From Oscillatoriales cyanobacterium (GTDB lineage: Bacteria; Cyanobacteriota; Cyanobacteriia; Cyanobacteriales; Microcoleaceae): 50,641 nucleotides of DNA. How positions within the stretch are numbered: position 1 is the first letter of the stretch; each line of letters begins with the position of its first letter. The stretch lies in assembly GCA_004293365.1 (NCBI GenBank), contig RDYN01000039.1, positions 1 to 50,641 of the forward strand, given 5' to 3'. Of this stretch, positions 42,906 through 50,641 are shown one piece after another. The notes under the pieces are model-generated. The model was given only the letters and a program-made list of their open reading frames with translations. It had not been told where the DNA came from and did not search any database. A program made the translations under genes and the position numbers.

Positions 42906-44909
42906 TTATCGAGGCTGACAAACAGAATCAGGACGCCTCGTGCGCTGTGGAAATTGACCCGCAGCTTCCGCAGCCACCAGCGTAACTTCCCCTTTCTCAT
43001 TCACCACCCAACCGATCGCGGCAACAACTTCCCGAGTAGTTTTTTCCCCTTCTTCCCTTCTTCCTTCCTCTTCCCTTCTTCCTTCTTCCTTCTTCCTTCT
43101 TCCTTCCTCTTCTATTTCTATCCACGGAAACGGTGTTTCTGCGCTAGCCAGAGAGTCATTGGGGCTGGGCGGCACTCCCCCTCGACCAGTAACGGTAAAC
43201 TCGTTTTCGGCCCCTTCGATGCAGGGATTAGCCGCAATTAATGCAGCCGGATTCACCACATTTTGCGGCAATTCTACTAAACCTTGAGCGGGATTCACTC
43301 CAGAAGAACTAAAAGTAACAGTACCTTGCAAAGCCGGGCCACCACTTTGGGAAATCGCGGCGATGTCGCTACTCTCAAGCAGAGAAGTCGGACTTACTTG
43401 CAGGGCTGCAAATTGCGCGTCACTGAGATTTAACCTGCTTCTGACTTGTTCGCGGCTAGTTGCACTAAAGCCAAAAACATTCGGGACATTCACATTCACG
43501 CGGCCGCCGGCTGCGGTGCGGGCGTTGGCAGTAATATCGCTGTTTTCTTGCGGGAGGGCGAGAAGAATGCCGCTGTTGATGTTGATATTGCCGCCGTCAG
43601 AATTGCCTGCATCGGTGGTAATTCGACTCCCGCGGCGCAATTGGATGTTTTGTGCTTGCAGGTTAATATTTGCTCCTGTACCCGATACTGTTGTGCCGTC
43701 AATTCTGGCTTTGTTGTCGAGGGCGATCGCATCTGCGACAATATTGATATTACCGGCGCGCCCGGTTCCTGTAGCCTGTACCGTGACTGTAGCTCCATTT
43801 CTGACAGTTAGCCGATCGCGCGCCGTCAAATTCAACGAACCCGCATTTGCTGTAGCATTAGGATTAGTGCCGAATGTCTTGCCAACCGAAGCATCGATCG
43901 TACTGACAAACAGACCGTTATTGCCGCTGCCGCTGACTAAAATGCGATCGGCATTCACAGTAATATTCCCCACATCTCCCCTACCCAAAGAACTCGTAGA
44001 AACTATCCCCCCATCCCGCACAGTTAGGCTGGGCGTATCAATCCGAATATCCCCGCCCCGACTAGAGCTCAAAGTTCCAGAAGTCAGCCCGCTAGCATTC
44101 TGAACTCCGCTGGTCAAAAGTGGAGAAATGCCTGAAATTTCTACTGATTCAGTAGCTTTAACCGTTAAGTTTCCAGCAGGCCCTCCCTCCTGGGAAAACA
44201 AAAGCCTGCCAATCAATACACCCGTTCCTAAAGTAAACGCAGAACCCCCAGAAAGACTCAACCGCTTCGTATCAATATTAATATTTCCCGCAGGGCCGGT
44301 AGAGCCGATACTCAGCGTGCTAATTCCAGTGGATACAACTGTTCTCGGGCCCCTGTTAGATAATTCCACTGATTCCGCAGCTTTAACGTTAATATTCCCC
44401 GACGGGCCGCTGCTGTAGCTTGTCGTCCCCAGAAGAGAACCGTCGCCCATGATTAATCGATTGACATCAATAGTCATGCTTCCTCCTGCACCGGTACTTT
44501 CTTTTGCAGTCCCGTTGTTGACTCCAGAACCCACCATCTCAAAAGTATTGGCGCGAATGATTAAATTTCCGCCCCTACCACCGCCAAAAGTAATCCCGCT
44601 ACCAACTACCCCATTATTGAACAGCAGAGTAGGAGTGTCGATCGTCATATTCCCCCCCGAACCAGCACCAGCACTAGCATTAAAGAACGTAAATAGCGGG
44701 TCAAACGGGTCTGTAGTTCCCGATACCAGATATTTAATTACAATTTGTTGATAGCCCTCAACTCCCAGCCCGCTCATTTCTACCGAATCAGCAGCGCGCA
44801 AATTGATATTGCCTCCAGCACCATCTCCGAGAGTAAAAGTAGAAAATTGCGTGCCGTTTTGGGCCGACATTTCCACCTTTAATTTGTACTCTACCGCCAC
44901 CTGTTCCAC
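42906..44909 (-). CDS. TpsA-1 exoprotein, C-terminal frame (beta-helix passenger)
   Basis: A 667-residue frame from a GTG (ATG at 44870), again +1 relative to its N-terminal frame and overlapping it by 122 bases. Content parallels TpsA-2: QNGTQFSTFTLGDGAGG, a long beta-helix, the NPCIEGAENEFTVTGRGG module and a GWVVNEKGEVTLV ... SVCQPR tail. Before the tail is a Glu/Arg/Lys-rich stretch encoded by a purine tract with four perfect CTTCTTC heptamers on the plus strand. It lacks its own export signal, so it represents the distal part of one gene. Confidence 0.78.
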   Translation of the reverse strand: MEQVAVEYKLKVEMSAQNGTQFSTFTLGDGAGGNINLRAADSVEMSGLGVEGYQQIVIKYLVSGTTDPFDPLFTFFNASAGAGSGGNMTIDTPTLLFNNGVVGSGITFGGGRGGNLIIRANTFEMVGSGVNNGTAKESTGAGGSMTIDVNRLIMGDGSLLGTTSYSSGPSGNINVKAAESVELSNRGPRTVVSTGISTLSIGSTGPAGNINIDTKRLSLSGGSAFTLGTGVLIGRLLFSQEGGPAGNLTVKATESVEISGISPLLTSGVQNASGLTSGTLSSSRGGDIRIDTPSLTVRDGGIVSTSSLGRGDVGNITVNADRILVSGSGNNGLFVSTIDASVGKTFGTNPNATANAGSLNLTARDRLTVRNGATVTVQATGTGRAGNINIVADAIALDNKARIDGTTVSGTGANINLQAQNIQLRRGSRITTDAGNSDGGNININSGILLALPQENSDITANARTAAGGRVNVNVPNVFGFSATSREQVRSRLNLSDAQFAALQVSPTSLLESSDIAAISQSGGPALQGTVTFSSSGVNPAQGLVELPQNVVNPAALIAANPCIEGAENEFTVTGRGGVPPSPNDSLASAETPFPWIEIEEEGRRKKEEGRREEEGRREEGEKTTREVVAAIGWVVNEKGEVTLVAAEAAGQFPQRTRRPDSVCQPR
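43075..43102. repeat. Heptanucleotide simple-sequence repeat in TpsA-1
   Basis: Four perfect CTTCTTC copies (plus strand) within a longer CTTCC tract (43049-43110). Seven is not a multiple of three, so gain or loss of a unit shifts the frame just before the conserved C-terminal tail. Confidence 0.8.
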
Positions 44910-45753
44910 TGGTATTAATCAGCGTTCCATTGGATATTTGAATATTTCCAAAGTTTTGAATATTGCCATAATTTAAAGTAAGATTACCAGGCTGGGAAAC
45001 ACCGGGGGTTAGTGCCAAATCTACTAAACCGGGACTGGCTGTGCTACCGAGCAAAATTTGTCCGCCGCTGGCGGTTAAATTGCCGCCGGGAATTTGGATG
45101 TCGCCGCCAATCAGTGCTAAAGTTTGACCCTTGTCTACTGCTAAACCAACTCGCTCTGTAATCGGAATCGGTACGGGAGTTGCTGCTGGGAGATTGACTG
45201 TTCCTGTAGCTGTGGATTGATTGACAATTGTACCGGGATTGTCTCTAAATCTGAGGCCGACGGGAATGTTAATCGCTAACAATGGGACTGCATTAGAATT
45301 AGCAGCACTAAATTCAAAACCATTATTAAACACAATACTGTCAGCACTGGAACCAATAAATGAACCGCGTAAATCTAACCGCGCATTCTGACCAAAAATA
45401 AGTCCTCTGGGATTGATTAAAAATAAATTGGCATTGCCTTGCACGCCCAAGGTTCCTAAAATATTTGAGGGTTGTCCGCCCGTGACGCGGGTGAAAATAT
45501 TAGCAATCCCGTTAGGGTTGACAAAATATGCTCCTCTGCCTTCACTGATGTTAAATTCTCGGAAACTGTGAAATAGATTTGAGCCGCGAGTGGCGCCGCC
45601 AGTGATTCGATCTGATGGTAAGTTGTTGATTGTATCGGGTACAAGGCGCGAACTTTCGGCGCCTAAAGTGCTGTCGGGGATGATTTGGGCGATCGCGCTA
45701 ACGGGATAAAGCCACAAAAAGGCAAACAGTAGGGAGGAATGGAAGCGAGGCAT
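44788..45753 (-). CDS. TpsA-1 exoprotein, N-terminal frame (signal peptide and TPS domain)
   Basis: Start set at the ATG at 45753, with AGGAG eight bases upstream. The 321-residue frame has a signal peptide (PRFHSSLLFAFLWLYPVSAI..AQ), a TPS/haemagglutinin N-terminal domain (NLFHSFREFNISEG, NANLFLINPRGLIFGQNA), and the first beta-helix turns to SGTGGGRVQIKGGN. It then turns into the non-beta-helix sequence KRHAIFYFYSRRWCWRQYQF before stopping, exactly as in TpsA-2. TPS domains guide secretion through TpsB, encoded two genes upstream. Confidence 0.82.
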   Translation of the reverse strand: MPRFHSSLLFAFLWLYPVSAIAQIIPDSTLGAESSRLVPDTINNLPSDRITGGATRGSNLFHSFREFNISEGRGAYFVNPNGIANIFTRVTGGQPSNILGTLGVQGNANLFLINPRGLIFGQNARLDLRGSFIGSSADSIVFNNGFEFSAANSNAVPLLAINIPVGLRFRDNPGTIVNQSTATGTVNLPAATPVPIPITERVGLAVDKGQTLALIGGDIQIPGGNLTASGGQILLGSTASPGLVDLALTPGVSQPGNLTLNYGNIQNFGNIQISNGTLINTSGTGGGRVQIKGGNVGPKRHAIFYFYSRRWCWRQYQFARC

Positions 45754-45819
45754 AAAAAAACTCCTAAGTAGCTGAGTGGGAAAATACACAAGCAGTCAAA
45801 CAGCGAGCGATTTTGTGCG

Positions 45820-45934
45820 CGACGCTCGATTAACCCCAATAAGATTCGTCTGCAAAAGCGGACTTAAGTCCGCAGCTTTTTGCGGACTTAAGTCCGCACT
45901 ACAAACTGTTTTTTTTATTGTAATCGAGAGGATA
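45820..45934. mobile_element. Palindromic element, copy 7
   Basis: Ends CTCGATTAACCCCAATAAG and TTATTGTAATCGAG with core TGCAAAAGCGGACTTAAGTC and its complement between them. It lies between the Uma2 gene and TpsA-1. Confidence 0.78.
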
Positions 45935-45965
45935 AAGATTATCGGTATCAGCTCATCTAATTCAT

Positions 45966-46583
45966 CTAAAGTGTTTGAACTTGGCTGCTGAGTACAATTT
46001 GCTCTACAGTAATTTCCAATTCTGGAAAAGTTTTAGAGATAATCCGTTCATTATTTCTAAAACTTTGAACTGCATAGCGGTCATTTTCCAAAGAGTAAAC
46101 AAAAACTGTAGGAACTTTGGGATTGCCGAGATACGCCCGAGAAGCGATCGCCAAATAGTCCACAATCCAATACTCAGCAATGCCGAGCCGTTGATACTCA
46201 TCTAGCTTGTCCACATAGTCGTCTTCCCAGTTGGTTGAGGTAACTTCTACTGCTAATTGGATAGGTTCGATTAGAGCTCCGCAACCGAGTGCATTGCTGT
46301 TCCATACTGACGCCTTAACTACGCCTACATCGGGATTCCTGCCTTGCTCTTGTCCTGAAGCTTTTACGGTTCTGATAACTATATCTTTGTCAACAATATA
46401 GTCAAGTCCCAAACGATCGCTTTCTCTGTAAAAAGACTGCACTAGATATCGTGACACATTTTTATCGGCTCTAGTTGATTCGACTTTGACAATCTCTCCA
46501 TTTACAAGTTCGTAGATGCCCGATCCGTCTGGGTAGTTTTGCAGAAAGTCTGCAAATGTTAGTTTAGTTTTTGTCTGAACCAT
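45966..46583 (-). CDS. Uma2-family putative endonuclease
   Basis: The 205-residue protein has the Uma2/DUF820 restriction-endonuclease-like core: PDVGVV (D85), LAVEVTSTNW (E113), then DDYVDKLDEYQRLGIAEYWIVD with K126, giving a PD-(D/E)xK-type site. These proteins are very abundant in cyanobacteria and their biological role is unresolved; nuclease activity is inferred. It lies between tpsB and tpsA-1, in the same direction, but has no evident link to secretion. Confidence 0.85.
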   Translation of the reverse strand: MVQTKTKLTFADFLQNYPDGSGIYELVNGEIVKVESTRADKNVSRYLVQSFYRESDRLGLDYIVDKDIVIRTVKASGQEQGRNPDVGVVKASVWNSNALGCGALIEPIQLAVEVTSTNWEDDYVDKLDEYQRLGIAEYWIVDYLAIASRAYLGNPKVPTVFVYSLENDRYAVQSFRNNERIISKTFPELEITVEQIVLSSQVQTL

Positions 46584-46625
46584 AAGACAAGCCCTCTTGT
46601 ATTAACTAGGTGATATTTGAGACAT

Positions 46626-46684
46626 GGTTCGTAGTGAGGACTTTAGTCCGCATTTGGAGAGGACTGAAGTCCTCACTACGAACT
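46626..46684. repeat. Palindromic element, copy 8 (GTAGTGAGGACT variant)
   Basis: GGTTCGTAGTGAGGACTTTA faces CTGAAGTCCTCACTACGAAC. One arm carries GAGGAC where other copies have GCGGAC, and the opposite arm carries the compensating GTCCTC, so pairing is kept. Between Uma2 and tpsB. Confidence 0.82.
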
Positions 46685-46694
46685 TATTTTATGG

Positions 46695-48701
46695 TTAGAA
46701 AGCAAAGTAATTAATCCGGAAGTAAAGGCCTTTTTCTTGGAAAGTTCGATCGCCTCCTCGAGCATTTATCAAAGGAATACCGTAGTCGAGACGCACATTC
46801 AACCGATCGCCCATTTGCCAAATTACGCCCACACCCGCACCCAGCAGTTTGTCAGAATCAGCATTCGCTTTTTCTCCTGAATTGTTCCAGCCTACCCCAA
46901 AATCCACAAACGGAGCGACTTGCAACAATCCATTGACTTTCGGCACGCGCCACACCGGGATTCGCACTTCAGCACTGGCGATCGCACCGCTATCAGTTAA
47001 CAGCAAATCTTGCCGGTATCCGCGCACGCTTTGCACGCCGCCGATCCCGATTTGTTCGAGGGAAAGCAGCGGGCGATCGGCGAATTGAATGTCGGAACGC
47101 ACTATCAGCAAGGTTTCCGGCCCTAGCAGCCGCACGTACTGCGCTTGTCCGCGCCACGCGAGGAAGCGGCTGTCAGGGCCGCTATCGTTCGCAGTAGCGC
47201 CCAAAAAATTGGTACCGAGGGAAAATTGCGATCGCGCTGCGATCACTTGTCGGGTATTTCGCTGCACGTATTCCTGAAAAAACCGCACCGCCGAAACCCG
47301 CGTTTCACCGCGATCGTTTGCTCCCGCTGACAGCGCAAATCTTTCTCCCAAAAGGAATGTGTCGCTTTCTTGCCGCGAAATAGTTACTCCCGCAGCTAAA
47401 GTGCGATCGGGCTTTTCGACGATCGGCTGGCGGTAAGTTAACTCGTAAGTCCGCGATTTCCCCTCGATTTCGGCAGGATCAAACGGTTCCTCGATGACAT
47501 TAGTGTTCGCAGCACTCGCAGCAAACCGAATCGTGCCGTTGCGCGCGTTGACGGGGACTGTGTAGCTGCCGTTGAATTCGTTGCTGCCGTCGGTGTTAGC
47601 GTAGGATAGCTCTAATCCGTCGCCCAAACCGAGCAAATCTGCTTGATTTATCCGCACGCCGCGCCGAAAACTGCCGACGCTGGGCGATCGGTTGTTGTCT
47701 AGAAAAACTTCGCCGCTGAGGCTGTCTGCTTCTTTGATCCGCACTTCCAAACGGCTGTTTTCCGGGCGGCTTCCGGCTTGCAATTCGGCGGAAATATTGG
47801 CAATTAAGGGGTCGAGTTGCAGCATTTGCAAGGCTTCTAGCAGGCGATCGCGATTCAGCGGCCGCCTGGTGACACGTTCTAGGCGCGATCGCACGTAACT
47901 TGCATTTAAACGCCTGTTTCCACTAATCTGAATTTCATCTAATCCGCCTTCGACAATCCGAATTTTCACGACGCCTCCTTCTCTGGGAAAGGTTTGGTTG
48001 GCGGGGATTACAGCGCCGGAATTGATGTATCCTGCTGCTACGTATTTTTGAGTCACTGCCGCTTCTGCTGCGATCAGTTCGGCAAAGGTGATGGGGCGCC
48101 CCGCAAACTGTTGCGTAACTTCTGCGAGTTCGCGATCGCTAAAAGCTGTGTTTCCCTCAAATTCAAAGCGCGAGACCCTAATTGTACCCGGAATCCCCGG
48201 TCTGGCATCGCCGGGAACGGGTGTTGGGGGAGTTGGTTGGAGGGGAGACGGCGGAGGAGGTTGCGGGAGTGTTGGTGCAGGTAATTCTGGCTCTCTGGGT
48301 TGAATTGGGTTGGGCAGTTGGCTCAGTTGCGAATCTCGATTTGTGCCGGTATTTTCTTCTAGCTTTTTACCCGGGTTAGAAAGCTCGGTTGCTTGAGTTT
48401 TTGTGTCAAATGTCCGATCGACCCTATTGGCAACTTCTGGCTGCAATTCGGGAGTTTCCGCAGGTAGAATAGGTGCCAAAGTCGATCGATCTGACTCAGT
48501 GGCGGGCAAGTCTTCGGGGGTCTCGAGATTCGTGTCGTTGGTTCGCAAAGCGCGATCGGCTCCGCTATTGACTGTTGCCAAATTCTCAACATTTGAAGTC
48601 AAAATTTCAACGTTGCTCGCGGATGTTTTCGCCGGTTTTCCCAACCAAACTAAGCCAAAGATTCCAGCAATTAAAAATATTTTTTGCGATCGACAGTTCA
48701 T
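46695..48701 (-). CDS. TpsB outer-membrane transporter (ShlB/FhaC family)
   Basis: The 668-residue protein has a signal peptide (1 to about 29), an acidic and Pro-rich linker (about 100-170, PPPPSPLQPTPPTPVPG), two POTRA domains (about 174-325, starting IRVSRFEFEGNTAFSD), and a 16-strand-type beta-barrel to the C-terminal Phe (LYFRINYFAF). The VRGY motif of the loop-6 lock is at 559-562 (SVRGYRQDLLL). TpsB proteins export TpsA exoproteins across the outer membrane. The gene opens the minus-strand cluster and its substrates are most likely TpsA-1 and TpsA-2. The linker is longer than in proteobacterial TpsB, as usual for cyanobacteria. Confidence 0.92.
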   Translation of the reverse strand: MNCRSQKIFLIAGIFGLVWLGKPAKTSASNVEILTSNVENLATVNSGADRALRTNDTNLETPEDLPATESDRSTLAPILPAETPELQPEVANRVDRTFDTKTQATELSNPGKKLEENTGTNRDSQLSQLPNPIQPREPELPAPTLPQPPPPSPLQPTPPTPVPGDARPGIPGTIRVSRFEFEGNTAFSDRELAEVTQQFAGRPITFAELIAAEAAVTQKYVAAGYINSGAVIPANQTFPREGGVVKIRIVEGGLDEIQISGNRRLNASYVRSRLERVTRRPLNRDRLLEALQMLQLDPLIANISAELQAGSRPENSRLEVRIKEADSLSGEVFLDNNRSPSVGSFRRGVRINQADLLGLGDGLELSYANTDGSNEFNGSYTVPVNARNGTIRFAASAANTNVIEEPFDPAEIEGKSRTYELTYRQPIVEKPDRTLAAGVTISRQESDTFLLGERFALSAGANDRGETRVSAVRFFQEYVQRNTRQVIAARSQFSLGTNFLGATANDSGPDSRFLAWRGQAQYVRLLGPETLLIVRSDIQFADRPLLSLEQIGIGGVQSVRGYRQDLLLTDSGAIASAEVRIPVWRVPKVNGLLQVAPFVDFGVGWNNSGEKANADSDKLLGAGVGVIWQMGDRLNVRLDYGIPLINARGGDRTFQEKGLYFRINYFAF

Positions 48702-49271
48702 AGGATATAATTATTATCTCGCTGGATTGGGGGAAAATATTTTAAGGAACCCGCGCACCCTAAACTAACAATTAATCTTAACCGAAAAAAAGGCAACACC
48801 GGGCGCTGCCAAGAATTTCCCAACGGCTAAAAACCAAAAAGTCGATCGACCTTTTGGTTCATCCGCCAAAACTTACGCAGCAACCGGATGCAGATCCGCA
48901 AAAATATCTTTGACAGTTGACAGTTGACAGTTGACAGTTGACAGTTGACAGCATACAGGTTGACAGTTGACTTGACGAAAGGAGGGAGACCTCTACCGGA
49001 AAGGAAGAGGAGTCGAGCAATCAATCGTCTTTTTTTAATTTCTCCCTACAAGGCTTGGGGATTTAAACCAATTTTTCCTGGTAAGGAATGAGAATTAAAT
49101 AACTTAGGAGCGCGAATTAAATAACTTAGAATTTTAATTATTGTGGGATGGGCGTCCCGCCCGTCCTTTAAAGACGGGCGGGACGCCCATCCCACAAACT
49201 ACAGGTTTGTAGTGAGGACTTTAGTCCGCAAGAAGAAGGACTGAAGTCCTCACTACGAACCTGATTTTGAA
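48702..49271. repeat. Intergenic block: TTGACAG heptamers, MITE half and palindromic copy 9
   Basis: Six perfect TTGACAG units (48910-48951) plus two more near 48960. A left MITE end TAAGGAATGAGAATTAAATA starts at 49082 with stem TGTGGGATGGGCGTCCCGCC (49142 on) and no right end. Copy 9 of the palindromic family (GAGGACT variant) occupies 49205-49260 and ends 12 bases from the por stop. No gene in this 570-base gap. Confidence 0.75.

Positions 49272-50641
<1,370 letters not shown>

Noticed and set aside
40085..44103. Several plus-strand frames of 100-250 residues (for example 40176-40922 and 43363-44103)
   Set aside because: They mirror the beta-helix repeats of the two TpsA genes and resemble each other only because the TpsA genes are paralogues.

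Overview
The window looks like chromosomal DNA of a filamentous, oxygenic cyanobacterium, probably of the Microcoleus/Oscillatoria type. Direct signs are the very frequent HIP1 octamer GCGATCGC, a light-dependent protochlorophyllide reductase, a cruF/cruG pair of the myxol-glycoside carotenoid pathway, HIP-rich intergenic DNA with AGAAACCGGGTTTCT palindromes and TTGACAG heptamer runs, and large NB-ARC/WD40, CHAT, Uma2 and haemagglutinin-type genes. The genus is an inference. I saw no tRNA, rRNA or CRISPR array.

Layout. 1-3.7 kb: a truncated NB-ARC gene, a small secreted protein plus a secreted lectin-M23A peptidase in one operon, and a membrane acyltransferase. 3.9-9.1 kb: a 1723-residue secreted fusion of a haemagglutinin-type beta-helix with a C-terminal CHAT (caspase-like) domain. 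9.2-12.5 kb: RNase HI, a pentapeptide-repeat protein, an alpha/beta hydrolase and a dual-specificity phosphatase. 12.5-19.7 kb: three RTX-type calcium-binding proteins, each preceded by the same 36-nt element and a 250-300 nt leader; between the second and third lie a hipB with a hipA stump and a Fic enzyme with its own palindromic operator. 20.0-25.2 kb: an HTH-NB-ARC-WD40 signalling protein with 14 WD blades and a LuxR-type regulator. 25.4-29.1 kb: a SpoU methyltransferase, an AraC regulator, a PadR regulator divergent from a small monooxygenase-like gene across a perfect 19-bp inverted repeat, and a MAPEG protein. 29.4-36.4 kb: an ABC exporter, cruG and cruF, and a solo TnpB insertion. 36.7-48.7 kb: a minus-strand two-partner secretion region with a CHAT-TPR protein, two tandem TpsA-like exoproteins, a Uma2 protein and the TpsB outer-membrane transporter. 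49.3-50.3 kb: por.

Working together. TpsB is the natural exporter for the two adjacent exoproteins and perhaps for the distant haemagglutinin-CHAT protein. The three RTX proteins probably form one regulon through their common upstream element. Both tandem TpsA genes need a +1 shift at the same point, which is the oddest feature of the secretion locus.

Intergenic DNA is crowded with small palindromic elements. The main family (core GTAGTGCGGACT..AGTCCGCACTAC) occurs at about ten sites; its complete copies are about 129 bp with terminal inverted repeats. It has separated cruF from cruG, supplies the C-terminus of the phosphatase and touches the start codon of one TpsA gene. Start codons were moved from the longest possible ORF where a ribosome binding site or signal peptide favoured an internal ATG.
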